Shown: positions 17,801 to 26,425, counted from the first letter of the stretch. The stretch is DNA of 64,000 nucleotides from Myxococcales bacterium (GCA_016794505.1 JAEUJZ010000117.1:62001-126000), one strand, 5' to 3'. The notes: a model not told the origin generated them from the sequence alone. Program-made: numbers and translations.

Positions 17801-18568
17801 TTATGTCGCCGGATCGAGCGTCTGGCACATATCGGGATATCCCTCTCGCAGCGCCGCCCATAACGCGTTAGGTTTCGTGGTTTCTAACAGCAGGTTTTCT
17901 TTCTGCAGGCGGTCCATGCCATTGGCAAATAGGATGTGCGTCGTTGGGAAATAGTCCAGGCAGAAGGCGGTGAATTCGCTGTCCGTCCGCAGGACCTCAC
18001 GAAGCGCCTTGCGCAGCCATGCGTTTGTCGGCGCTTGTACCGATCCAACGCCGATTGACGTCTGGCTGTTCGTCGTCGGCGCGGACCGGCTGGAATGGGC
18101 CGCCTTCTTGGCCTGCAGCTTTTCGCTGACCCCCTTTAGCGCTTTTACGATCTCGACCCAGACCGTGTCGCGGTCGTGCTGGGTGTTGACCGGTACCTTC
18201 GACAGCGGCAGCGGCCTCAGATTCATGGCGGCCAGCGGCGTGTCCTCATAGCCTCCGGGGAAGAGCAGGATCGGCAGCACGGCCAGGCGATCTCCTTCGC
18301 GCGCCTTGCGTTGCAGCACCTGCGCGATGGTGTCGCGACACTTCCCCGGCGTGGCCGGGCCGACCAGGACTGCCACAACATCGGCTTCGGCGATGTTTCG
18401 TCGACGGGCGGCGTCGATATCATCGCCGATGGGGGTCGACTGCTCGCTTGCGATGGTGAGCAGGCCGCGCTCGCGCAGAGGTTCGAGGTGCGTCGTTAGC
18501 TCCTCGGCCAGGGCCAGGTACTTGGCGTCGTCGGGGTTGACAAGAAGGATGCGGATCGGGTCGGCCAT
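17801..18568 (-). CDS. TIR-like protein with C-terminal EAD1-like adaptor domain
   Basis: A 255-aa protein. I choose ATG 18568 because the TIR fold begins at once (MADPIRILLVNPDDAKYLAL), an AAGGACGAG-like ribosome site lies about ten bases upstream, and the longer frame would run into the STAND gene. Residues 5-145 follow the TIR layout: first strand IRILLV, EADVVAVLVGP (strand D region), LAVLPILLFPGG and the LRPLPLSK end. The position where NADase TIRs carry the catalytic Glu reads KCRDTIAQVL, so that Glu seems absent. After a linker, residues 184-243 carry an EAD1-like domain (DSEFTAFCLDYFPTTH, GMDRLQKENLLLE) matching the repeats of the membrane propeller protein. It lies 40 bases after the STAND NTPase gene. 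Confidence 0.83.
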   Translation of the reverse strand: MADPIRILLVNPDDAKYLALAEELTTHLEPLRERGLLTIASEQSTPIGDDIDAARRRNIAEADVVAVLVGPATPGKCRDTIAQVLQRKAREGDRLAVLPILLFPGGYEDTPLAAMNLRPLPLSKVPVNTQHDRDTVWVEIVKALKGVSEKLQAKKAAHSSRSAPTTNSQTSIGVGSVQAPTNAWLRKALREVLRTDSEFTAFCLDYFPTTHILFANGMDRLQKENLLLETTKPNALWAALREGYPDMCQTLDPAT

Positions 18569-18608
18569 CTCGGGGGTCTCGTCCTTCGTTTGGTCCCAAT
18601 GTATCGGC

Positions 18609-21600
18609 TCATGCCTGGGCGCCTGTGCGGATTTCGCTGCCCAGTCGCTGTTCCAGCGTCGATCCCTTCCAGAGCGGACATCCGTGAAGCCGATCGAGGA
18701 TGTACGCCACGATCTGACTGCAGGCATCGTCTAGCTCGTGCGACGGAATCTGGCTCAGCGAGCGCTTCGACAGCGGCAGGATCTCAAGCGTGCCGTAGTC
18801 CGCGTCGAGCGAGCCGACGCTGCGGGCCCGCACCACGACCACCAGGCAGCGGCCCTGAGCCTGTCGCTCGATCGCTTGGGTGGCCAAGGTCTTCCAGGTC
18901 GGGTCGCTCAAGGCCCGCGCGCTGAGCAGCAGCACCACAACGTCCGCGTCGGCGGGAAGCTCCGCTTCATTCTGCCCCCCCTCGTCTTCCAGCACGTCAA
19001 GCGGTGGGTTCTGGCTGCAAAGCTGATCCCGCAGGCTTTGGTTCCAGGGCTGACCCTGATCGTTTGCGTGGGCGATGATGCGAACCCGCAGCGGCGGGGC
19101 TGACTCGTCCACCGCCTGCCGCAGCAGGACCAGGGGGCACAGACGCCCGTCGCGGTCGAGCACGGTGATCGAGGTCGCAGCCTCGCTGGGATCTGGGCTG
19201 CCGTCCAGGTCAGAGTCTGGGTCGGGGTTGGACTCGCGGACCACCAGCCCGCCAACGCCGCTAAGCTCGAACAGCGCAGCGACGGGGGCGGCAGAGTCCA
19301 CCGCATGCGTGTTGACGACCCGCAGCCAGTTAAGACCCATTCCACTATTTAATAAAAGAAGCGATCCATCGCATACCAAGTGCGCGCTGCGTATGTCGAT
19401 AGGACCCGGAATGGAATCTGCCCATGCATGAAGCGGCTGTGGTTCTATATCCTCTGGATGGTCGGTGGCCAGGTCATAGACTTGGATGCCTTGTCCACAG
19501 ACCACCAGAAGCTTTAATCCGCGATCGCACGCTGCAAGCTGCAGGGCCTGCGGATTGGCCACCGCGGGCAGGCTGGCCAAGCAGGCTCCGCCGTCGGCAT
19601 CCCACAGCCCCAACCGACCCGGCTGAGCACAGGCGATGCGCGAGCCATCGGGTGACACGGCGGCCAATAGCCCCAGCGCAGCGTCGGATAGGTCGGCCAG
19701 CGGGACCCGACGCCCGTCGCAAAGATGCGCGATGCAGACCGCTGAGTTCGCCGTCGCCAGCACAAGCCGCTTGCCGTCGGGCAGTGCCGCCAGCAAGCGC
19801 TCGTCGAGGGGATGCGGAAGCGGCCCGGCCAGCGCCTGACCCGCGAGGTCACAGACCCAGATCTCATCCAGCGTCCAGACCACGATTTCGCGCCCCTGGG
19901 CCACGGGAATCGCCGCGATGGGATCGGCGATGCGGGGGTCTAGGCTCAGCTTCTGCGAAGCGACGGCATTGCACAGGTACAGCCCCTCTGCGGCCTGCGC
20001 CAGGACGCGGTTCCCTTCGACGGGGCCACACAGGGCCCACAGCGACTGGACCGGGGCTGCAGACGGCCGCGACGCAGCCACGGTGCCTGATTCGAGGGCC
20101 CAGCGCTTGACCGTGCCGTCGGCAAAGCCCAAAACGGCGTGCCGTCCCGCTTCGACCCAGGCCACAGCGGTCACGGCTGCTCCACCGCGATCCGTTCGCT
20201 GCTGACGCAGACGACCTGTGGCGACCTCCCAGACACAGATCCGACCGCCCTCATCGCCGCTGATCGCAAGCTGTCCGTCGGCGCTGAAGGCGCAGCAGCG
20301 GACGCGCAGGCCCGCGTGGGCGCTGCACTGGGCCATCGGCGTGGCCCCCCCGTCTGAGCCGAGATGCCACAGCGATAGCAAGCCATCGTCCGCCTGCAGT
20401 CCAACGAGAGCCCAGCCCGATCGAGGCACCGTCGGACAGGGACGTGGGTGACCCAGCGCTCCCTCGGCGGTGGGAGCGGCTGTCTCGGGGGCAGTCAGGG
20501 CGGTCATGGCATCGGAAGCCGTCGTGCCATCGGCGGCAGGCGCTGTGTCCTTTGGTGCCGTCGGTCCCGACGCCGCCGCTGGCAGCCGCCAGCGCGTCGA
20601 TGTGCCGTCGGCAGCCAGACCCAGCACAACACGCGATAGGCCGTCTTCGCACCAGGCGGCGGCCACCGGACCCGACAGCGCGGCGGCGGGCTGCGACCCC
20701 GGCACCCGGACGATCTGACCCAGCTCAGACACGGTCAGCATTCCCGACGGCAGCGGCGTCACCACGGCCAACGGGTCGGCGTAGGTGCCGGTGAGCGGCA
20801 GAGACGACACGGTGAGCGGCTGTCCGGCTTCGCCGGGGCGCAGGGGATAGCCGCAGCCATCGCCGATGTCGCTGCACAGCCACAGAGCACCGTCGCTGAC
20901 CACCGCCGCGAATGGCGGATTGCTGGCGTCGGGCCAGGCCTGTGGCAGGCCCGGCTGATCCAGGGAAAAGACCAGCAGCTCGCCGGGGCGGTTGGCGCTG
21001 ACCACCTGTCGCATCGGCAGCACCGCCAGGCCCAGCACCTCGCCGGTCACGGCGTGGCGGCCCAGCACCGGCAAGCCTGGCTCTGCAATCGGCCCGTCTG
21101 CGGCCCGACGCAGCCGCGGGGAGCGCAAGGGGGCGCGCAGCAGCGACAGCGCCAAGCCCGGCTGGGTCGACGGAGTCGCCGACAAGCGGAAGTGAAGCTG
21201 ATCAAGCAGGCATGCCGGCTCTTGCTGCAGGAAGCGCGACTCGTCGCGCACCGCGTCGGCAAGCTGGGTCAGCGTCGTCGCCAGATCTTTCGTCGCAGCC
21301 AAGCTCGCGGCGCGCTGCAGGGTCTCCAAAAAGCTCGATGTGCCCAGGCCCAGGGCGACCTGCGCCGCCAGAAACTCCGTCGATCCGAATAACTCGACGG
21401 CGCTGCGCGGGCTGCCGGCCTCGATCAGGTGGGCCGCAGCAAAGCGCAGGGCGTAGTCTCGCCAGAAGCCATGGTCCTGGTTCTGCCACTTGGCGACCGA
21501 GGCCAGCGCCAGCTTGCGATGAGCGGCCTTGATCGCGGCTTCTTGGCCAAGCTGCCGTCGCAGAAAGTCCGCGACCACCGGGTGAAACAGCCGCAGGGTC

Positions 21601-22745
21601 TGGCCTTGCGAGCGGTCCCCAGCCGAGTCGTTGGCATCGTCCGATTCGTTGCAGCCATCCTCGTCTGCGAAGGGCTCCGTGGCCTGTGTCTCGTCGCGGC
21701 CACTCTCGCTGCCGTCCGAGTTTTCGCTCACCAGCCAGAAGCTGGCGTCGGGGCTGTCTCCCCACAGTGCGCTGCTGGTGTCCAGGCCCAGCACGTCGTT
21801 CAGCACAGAGCGAGGCAGGGGCACATACGCAGCCGCCAGCAGGCACAGCCCGTCGAGCACGCGCTGTCGCTGAGCCGGCGTGTAACCTTCTTGATCCCAG
21901 CGACGCTTCTGCAGCTCAAGCAGGTCACTCGGAAGCTCTTTTAGGCGCTTGGGCCAGGACTCGACCGGTCCCTTGTCTTTGCCGATCCACTGGCACAGCT
22001 TGCGCAGGTACAGAAAGTTGCCGCCGGCCCGCTGCAGCGAAAGTGAGCGCAGCGTCTGGTCGATGATGGCCGCCTGCGCCGACGGAAACTGCGCCAGCCA
22101 GTCTTGCCAGTAAAGCTGACAGGCTTGCAGCGCCGACCGCTGGTAGCGCGGCTCGTCTAGGTTGATCAGCTCGATATCCCAGTTGGCGCATTGGTCGTCT
22201 TTTAAGTCGATAAATAAGCGCTGTACATTGGACGTTAGTGTGGCCGAGCTGACAAAGAAGATGCCATCACGCAAGGGCGGCAGCACTGCCGACAGGGCGT
22301 CTCCACGATAACCGTCCAAGATGCGCAACAGCAAGATCAGGCGAGTCTGGGCAGATTTTGCGGCCTGCGACAGAAGATCGACCAAGATGGCCATGCGATC
22401 TTGGGGATTCAGATTGGCTGATACAGGGGACGTTGCAGATCCAGTGAGCTGGCCCAGGCGGTCTTCCAATTGGCGACACAGATAGTGCATCGTGTCCGAT
22501 ACTTGGGACCCCTTGTATTCCAGGCATTCCTGCGGATGTCGGGCCAGCCAGGTCTCTAAGATAATCGACTTGCCCGTCCCCTTGCTGCCCACCAGTAACA
22601 CCGCCCCCTGCCGCGAGCGCGCCGCCAAGGCCTCCAGGCGACGGTCGATCTCTGCCAGGACATCCTCGCGCCCGTACAGGGTGTCGGTGGATGGGCTGGG
22701 CAGAACGGGGGTCGATGCCGCAGACTTCACAGGCGGTGGAGACAT
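18609..22745 (-). CDS. STAND-type NTPase with WD40-like repeats and C-terminal TIR-like domain
   Basis: A 1378-aa protein. A P-loop NTPase domain begins near residue 22 (LYGREDVLAEIDRRL), with Walker A GSKGTGKS at 53-60 and a hydrophobic Walker B strand ending at D144; the later LYLRKLCQWIG and HPVVADFLRRQL phrases are typical of STAND helical/winged-helix parts. An acidic low-complexity insert lies at about 345-385. WD40-like propeller repeats fill about 560-1200 (for example CAFSADGQLAISGDEGGRICVWE). Residues 1217-1355 form a TIR-like domain parallel to the one in the next gene (both have ADVVVLLLS/ADVVAVLVG and an LPLSK end), also apparently lacking the NADase Glu. STAND proteins act as signal-triggered switches that oligomerise; the propeller would be the sensor and the TIR-like domain the output or adaptor. 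Confidence 0.88.
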   Translation of the reverse strand: MSPPPVKSAASTPVLPSPSTDTLYGREDVLAEIDRRLEALAARSRQGAVLLVGSKGTGKSIILETWLARHPQECLEYKGSQVSDTMHYLCRQLEDRLGQLTGSATSPVSANLNPQDRMAILVDLLSQAAKSAQTRLILLLRILDGYRGDALSAVLPPLRDGIFFVSSATLTSNVQRLFIDLKDDQCANWDIELINLDEPRYQRSALQACQLYWQDWLAQFPSAQAAIIDQTLRSLSLQRAGGNFLYLRKLCQWIGKDKGPVESWPKRLKELPSDLLELQKRRWDQEGYTPAQRQRVLDGLCLLAAAYVPLPRSVLNDVLGLDTSSALWGDSPDASFWLVSENSDGSESGRDETQATEPFADEDGCNESDDANDSAGDRSQGQTLRLFHPVVADFLRRQLGQEAAIKAAHRKLALASVAKWQNQDHGFWRDYALRFAAAHLIEAGSPRSAVELFGSTEFLAAQVALGLGTSSFLETLQRAASLAATKDLATTLTQLADAVRDESRFLQQEPACLLDQLHFRLSATPSTQPGLALSLLRAPLRSPRLRRAADGPIAEPGLPVLGRHAVTGEVLGLAVLPMRQVVSANRPGELLVFSLDQPGLPQAWPDASNPPFAAVVSDGALWLCSDIGDGCGYPLRPGEAGQPLTVSSLPLTGTYADPLAVVTPLPSGMLTVSELGQIVRVPGSQPAAALSGPVAAAWCEDGLSRVVLGLAADGTSTRWRLPAAASGPTAPKDTAPAADGTTASDAMTALTAPETAAPTAEGALGHPRPCPTVPRSGWALVGLQADDGLLSLWHLGSDGGATPMAQCSAHAGLRVRCCAFSADGQLAISGDEGGRICVWEVATGRLRQQRTDRGGAAVTAVAWVEAGRHAVLGFADGTVKRWALESGTVAASRPSAAPVQSLWALCGPVEGNRVLAQAAEGLYLCNAVASQKLSLDPRIADPIAAIPVAQGREIVVWTLDEIWVCDLAGQALAGPLPHPLDERLLAALPDGKRLVLATANSAVCIAHLCDGRRVPLADLSDAALGLLAAVSPDGSRIACAQPGRLGLWDADGGACLASLPAVANPQALQLAACDRGLKLLVVCGQGIQVYDLATDHPEDIEPQPLHAWADSIPGPIDIRSAHLVCDGSLLLLNSGMGLNWLRVVNTHAVDSAAPVAALFELSGVGGLVVRESNPDPDSDLDGSPDPSEAATSITVLDRDGRLCPLVLLRQAVDESAPPLRVRIIAHANDQGQPWNQSLRDQLCSQNPPLDVLEDEGGQNEAELPADADVVVLLLSARALSDPTWKTLATQAIERQAQGRCLVVVVRARSVGSLDADYGTLEILPLSKRSLSQIPSHELDDACSQIVAYILDRLHGCPLWKGSTLEQRLGSEIRTGAQA

Positions 22746-22768
22746 GGATAGCGACCGTGTTCTCTATG

Positions 22769-22792
22769 ATCTATTCCGGGATCTATTCCGGG
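22769..22792. repeat. Perfect tandem duplication of a 12-base unit upstream of the STAND gene
   Basis: ATCTATTCCGGG occurs twice head-to-tail, at 22769-22780 and 22781-22792, filling half of the 49-base gap between the stop of the secreted Cys-rich gene and the STAND start codon. In the mRNA direction it reads CCCGGAATAGAT twice. It could be a protein-binding site, a leader element or a slippage-prone repeat. Confidence 0.85.
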
Positions 22793-22794
22793 AT

Positions 22795-23397
22795 TCATCG
22801 TTTCTTGTCGCACCCTATTTCATTCAAGAAAGGCTCGCTACCCATCGGAATTTGACATTGATATACATGCTTTTGCTTAATATTGTCTTTTGTGTTAATT
22901 ATGATCAGAGTCCATAGCTTGATAGTTGCACGACTGAAGTAAAATTGGCATTCATTGCCTCGTTTGTCAACGATTTTAAATCCTTCTTTTAGGCAGTTTG
23001 GCTGAAAGCATATATATTGAAGTTCATATTCCTGTTCATTATTGTGTGTCAATGAATATTTCCCTCCAGGAGAGTGAAAATCAGACGGTTTACATTCTCG
23101 TGATTGGCATCTTATTGTTGAGTTTTTCAGATCCGAAACAATGAGATTGTGCAATTTGCAGAAAGATTGCTGCCCGATCCTACATTTTGATTCGAATTCT
23201 GGAAGGCGGCTTATCATTAGAAAATTTGGGAAGAAAATCCTGCTGTCATGTAATTGGCAAAATGCTTTTTCAATGCTGCAATGGATTTTGATTTGGGGCT
23301 GTGACCATGCAGTGCGAACTAATGTGAATTGTATCAATAAGAGCCCCAGTAGCAGAAGTGGATGCAAAAATTGCAACATGTCTCGCACTATAGGCAA
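22795..23397 (-). CDS. AT-rich gene for a secreted Cys-rich protein of unknown family
   Basis: A 200-aa protein with a strong signal peptide (hydrophobic LHPLLLLGLLLIQFTL, cleavage near TAWSQ). The mature part has eleven cysteines with a repeated layout: C40-x6-C47-QLH and C72-x7-C80-KLH, then C97-x4-C102 and C130-x4-C135. The first two pairs are clearly an internal duplication (CxI...FCxLH). No family is recognised. The gene is much richer in A+T than all neighbours and uses Ile, Asn and Lys codons rare in this window, pointing to horizontal origin or relaxed composition. It is 49 bases upstream of the STAND NTPase gene in the same direction. ATG 23397 is used; ATG 23379 is also possible. 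Confidence 0.72.
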   Translation of the reverse strand: MPIVRDMLQFLHPLLLLGLLLIQFTLVRTAWSQPQIKIHCSIEKAFCQLHDSRIFFPNFLMISRLPEFESKCRIGQQSFCKLHNLIVSDLKNSTIRCQSRECKPSDFHSPGGKYSLTHNNEQEYELQYICFQPNCLKEGFKIVDKRGNECQFYFSRATIKLWTLIIINTKDNIKQKHVYQCQIPMGSEPFLNEIGCDKKR

Positions 23398-23497
23398 ATG
23401 ACCGGGGGCTTGTCTAGGGCCGAAAATGGGCCTCTAGCTGGCTGCTGCCTGCGCTGCAGACTACGGTCCGGCGCTCTGGGCGCCCTTTTTCAACGGG

Positions 23498-24550
23498 CTA
23501 GGCGAAGGCAGCCAGCAGCGCGACCAGGTTGTCACCGAGAGAATCGAGTGCGTAGCCGCCTTCCAAGACCAGCACGGTGGGCAGGCGCAGCGCGGCCAGT
23601 CGAGCCCCAATCTGCAAAAGGCCCGCGCGCGTGATGGCGAACGTTCCGACGGGGTCGTCGATGGCCAGATCCAGACCGGCGGACACGACGAGCGCTTGCG
23701 GTCGCTGCCGCATCAACCAGACCAAGCCAGAGTCGAGCGCATCCAGATAGCGCGCATCGTCGATGCCGCGCGGCAGCGGCAGGTTGCGGTGGTAGCCGTG
23801 TCCGGGACCTTCGCCCCGTTCATCGGCATGGCCCGAATAAAAGGGGTATTCCCAGGCGGGATCGGCGTGCAGCGACAGCGTCACGACGTCGTCGCGCAGA
23901 TAGAACAGATCCTGGGTGCCGTGGCCTGCGTGGTAATCGATGTCGACCAGCGCGATGCGCGATCGGATGCGGGTCTGCAGGCGCTGTGCGGCCAGGGCGG
24001 CGTTGTTCAGGTAACAAAAGCCGGCGGCAAAGTCGCGACCCGCGTGATGTCCGGGGGGGCGACAGACGGCAAACGCGGCCCGCTGACCAGAGAGCACCGC
24101 TTGCGCTGCAGCAACGGCACAGCCCGCCGAGTCAAGCGCCGCCGACCAGGTGCCCGCGGTGATGGGGGCGGCCAGATCCAAGACGTAATACCCCGCCCGC
24201 GCGAAGACCGATTGCAGAGCGGCCGATCCGGGCGGCCGGGGTCGACGGGGTGAGGACAGCGCAGGCAGAAGCGGCGTGCCGGGCGGCCAGGCATGGCGCG
24301 GTGCCTCGACTTGCCAGTCGGCATAGGCGCAGGCCAAGAAGTCCAGGTAGTCCGGTGCGTGCAGCGACGACAGCATGCCGAGATCGCAGGCTGGCGCCGG
24401 CTGCGGATCGCCCACGCCATGCTGACGCAGCGCGGTGACGACGCGCGGAACCCGCTCGCAGGCATCGGAATACGGCACCCGCAGGCCCCCTTCGATCACC
24501 TCAAACGCCGGGTCGTGTCGCGCAGTTTCCGTCGGAAAAAAGACCTGCAT
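23498..24550 (-). CDS. Acetylpolyamine amidohydrolase-like enzyme (histone deacetylase family)
   Basis: A 350-aa zinc amidohydrolase. ATG 24550 is chosen because the family N-terminus (MQVFFPTETARHDPAFEVIEGG) starts there. The active-site parts are visible: the His pair in RPPGHHAGRD (168-169), GFCYLNNAA, the zinc ligands in DIDYHAGHGTQ (D205, H207), a further Asp in SAGLDLAIDDP and the Tyr of LEGGYALDSLGDN. The N-terminal region with a long entry loop fits acetylpolyamine amidohydrolases rather than AcuC. It removes acetyl groups from polyamines or lysine-type substrates in the cytoplasm. It lies 100 bases upstream of the Cys-rich gene in the same direction, so it may share a transcript with the STAND locus, although its composition is that of the normal genome. 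Confidence 0.9.
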   Translation of the reverse strand: MQVFFPTETARHDPAFEVIEGGLRVPYSDACERVPRVVTALRQHGVGDPQPAPACDLGMLSSLHAPDYLDFLACAYADWQVEAPRHAWPPGTPLLPALSSPRRPRPPGSAALQSVFARAGYYVLDLAAPITAGTWSAALDSAGCAVAAAQAVLSGQRAAFAVCRPPGHHAGRDFAAGFCYLNNAALAAQRLQTRIRSRIALVDIDYHAGHGTQDLFYLRDDVVTLSLHADPAWEYPFYSGHADERGEGPGHGYHRNLPLPRGIDDARYLDALDSGLVWLMRQRPQALVVSAGLDLAIDDPVGTFAITRAGLLQIGARLAALRLPTVLVLEGGYALDSLGDNLVALLAAFA

Positions 24551-24733
24551 GGCCAATCTAGTCTGCCCGATCCGACCCGATCTGGGGCCATTCCGTGACG
24601 CGCGTCCGGCAAGCAGCGCGTTGCAGAAGTCGCTGTGGGGCCAAGTCGCCGCGTTGTCGGTGCTCACGTCCCGACGGACGCTCCGCTCCTCCGCCTTGCG
24701 CTTTGGCCTCCTCGCTGACTTTTCAACGCGCTG

Positions 24734-25714
24734 CTAGGGGGCAGGCTTCTTGTGCTCACGGAACCACTGCGTGATGAGGGCGGGCCAGCGGGTGCGGAAG
24801 AAGCTTGGCGTGTGGCCGCCGCCTTTGATCGTCCAAAGCTCGGCCGCACCACCGGATCGACAGCCTGTGTAGCGCGTGACGTCGGTCTCGCTGCCGTCGA
24901 TGTTGGCTTCTAGATCGAGCGCGCCGGTCTGCTTGCTGGGCAGGGCCTGACAGCCGTTTTTTTGCGCCCAGGTTGCCGTGATCTCTTCCGCGGAAGGCAG
25001 CATCAGCCCGCCCCGCGAGCCACCGGCATAGGGCACGGCATCATCCTGGTCGCCATGCACCTGCAGCATGGCCACGGGCTGCGATGGCTGACAGCGCGCT
25101 GGGTCTTTCCAGTTGCCGCCGGCCAAGCTGATGATGGCGGCTACGCGATCGGCGCGGTCGCAGGCGAAGCGATGCGACATAAAGCCGCCGTTTGAGTGCC
25201 CGACCAAATAGACCTGCCCCAGGTCGACGTTGTAGCGAGCCTTCATGTCGTCGATGATCGCCGAGATATAGGCCACGTCGTCGACGCCGGTCTTTTCAAA
25301 GTCGCAGCAGAGCTCATTGGCGTTCCAGAACTGCTTGCCGGCCGAGTTCATTGTGCCGTCGGGAATGGCGTATAAAAAGCCAGTCTGCGCCAGCACATCG
25401 CCGAGCCCAAAGTACAGATCTTGGGTCAAGCCGTTGGCGCCAAAGCCGTGCAGCAAAAGGACAAGGGGCGTCGGCTTGCTTGCGTCATAGCTGGACGGAA
25501 CGCGCGACTCATACGGCCGCGCCGCGACCAGCGCATTCGTTGGACCCTGGCTGGCTGGGCCACCCATGTCGGCGAGGTCTGAGCCAGCTTCAGGTCCGCT
25601 GCACGCCGAAATCAGCCCGGCCACTAGTACTCCCCACGCGGATCGCGAGCATGCCCGCTTCCGCGGTGTCGCGGGGTCCGCTAACTGCACAACAGGACGA
25701 GCAATCGTTTGCAT
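24734..25714 (-). CDS. Secreted lipoprotein esterase, PHB-depolymerase/feruloyl-esterase-like (LpqC family)
   Basis: A 326-aa alpha/beta hydrolase with a lipobox near GLISAC (Cys 38), so it is exported and probably lipidated. The fold starts with the oxyanion phrase LVLLLHGFGANG (about 84-95). The nucleophile is S174 in GHSNGG, the acid lies in HGDQDDAVPY (about 220-229) and the base is His in GGGHTPSFF near 308. The cysteine-rich ELCCDF segment is typical of the LpqC/polyhydroxybutyrate-depolymerase-like group. It should cleave ester bonds in extracellular polyesters or plant phenolic esters; which one is unknown. It diverges from the CXXCH lipoprotein at 25901. Confidence 0.9.
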   Translation of the reverse strand: MQTIARPVVQLADPATPRKRACSRSAWGVLVAGLISACSGPEAGSDLADMGGPASQGPTNALVAARPYESRVPSSYDASKPTPLVLLLHGFGANGLTQDLYFGLGDVLAQTGFLYAIPDGTMNSAGKQFWNANELCCDFEKTGVDDVAYISAIIDDMKARYNVDLGQVYLVGHSNGGFMSHRFACDRADRVAAIISLAGGNWKDPARCQPSQPVAMLQVHGDQDDAVPYAGGSRGGLMLPSAEEITATWAQKNGCQALPSKQTGALDLEANIDGSETDVTRYTGCRSGGAAELWTIKGGGHTPSFFRTRWPALITQWFREHKKPAP

Positions 25715-25900
25715 GCGCGCACGTTATGCACACTTCAGCCAGCGATGAAAGTAAGATGCACTGCTGCTTTGGCGGGTCGGAAGAGACGCGGCTGGGGCTT
25801 GCCTTCCCTCGACTGCAGGCCCGATGTTCGCGCCACTTTCGATATCGACCTTCGCAGCGAATCACCCAGAAAGACATCATCAGAACCGGAGGGAACCCAC

Positions 25901-26413
25901 GTGCCTGCAAACAAGCGTATGTCGTATTCCATCGCGTTACTTCTTTCGGCTGTGCTCGCGCCCATCGCGGGTTGCGGCGGTGGCATCGATCCAGCATCCG
26001 CCAACGCGGTCGCGGGCTGCGAAGCGGCGACATCCGATCAGCTTGCGGCTGGGGCCACCATGCTGCCGGGCCGCGCCTGCTTGAACTGTCACAAGGCGGG
26101 TGGGCAGGCGGCCGAGCATGCGTTTACGGTTGCGGGCACGGTCTTTTCGAGCGCCACCGGCAACTGCAACAGCGGCGGCGTAGCCGGTGCCACCGTCGAG
26201 ATCTTGAAGGCTGACGGCTCGGTTCAGCTGACGCTGACGACCAACGCGGTCGGCAACTTCTATAGCCACGACCCGGTCATGCTGCCGCTTCGGGCTCGCG
26301 TCAAGATGGGCACGAAAGTGCAAGAGATGAGCAACCAACAGTCGAGCGGCAACTGCGCGCAGTGCCACGCCAAGCCTGGGCTGAGCGGCGCGTCGGGTCG
26401 CATCTATCTGTAA
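25901..26413 (+). CDS. Lipoprotein with two CXXCH haem-attachment motifs
   Basis: A 170-aa protein. I choose GTG 25901, eight bases after a clear GGAGGG ribosome site; ATG 25919 is the alternative, and the much longer frame upstream is not supported. A short signal ends in a lipobox (APIAGC). Two CXXCH motifs, CLNCHKAGG near residue 57 and CAQCHAKPG near 155, suggest covalent haem c attachment or a degenerate cytochrome. Between them is a beta-rich segment (VAGATVEILKADGS, AVGNFYSHD) that looks like a carboxypeptidase-regulatory/SdrD B-like Ig fold. It is likely an outer-membrane or periplasmic electron-transfer protein; partners are not nearby. Confidence 0.85.
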   Translation: MPANKRMSYSIALLLSAVLAPIAGCGGGIDPASANAVAGCEAATSDQLAAGATMLPGRACLNCHKAGGQAAEHAFTVAGTVFSSATGNCNSGGVAGATVEILKADGSVQLTLTTNAVGNFYSHDPVMLPLRARVKMGTKVQEMSNQQSSGNCAQCHAKPGLSGASGRIYL

Positions 26414-26425
26414 GCCACCGCCTCT

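Noticed and set aside
17562..17861. A 99-aa minus-strand frame in the TIR/propeller gap
   Set aside because: Arg-rich shadow-like composition, overlaps the TIR-EAD gene in another frame and has no ribosome site.
18569..18727. N-terminal extension of the TIR-EAD protein
   Set aside because: It lies in the 3' end of the STAND gene, adds a basic Trp-rich segment with no fold, and the TIR begins right after ATG 18568.
23470..23490. Hairpin GGCGC-TCTGG-GCGCC followed by CTTTTT
   Set aside because: The T-tract is on the plus strand while the flanking genes read on the minus strand, so there is no gene for it to terminate.
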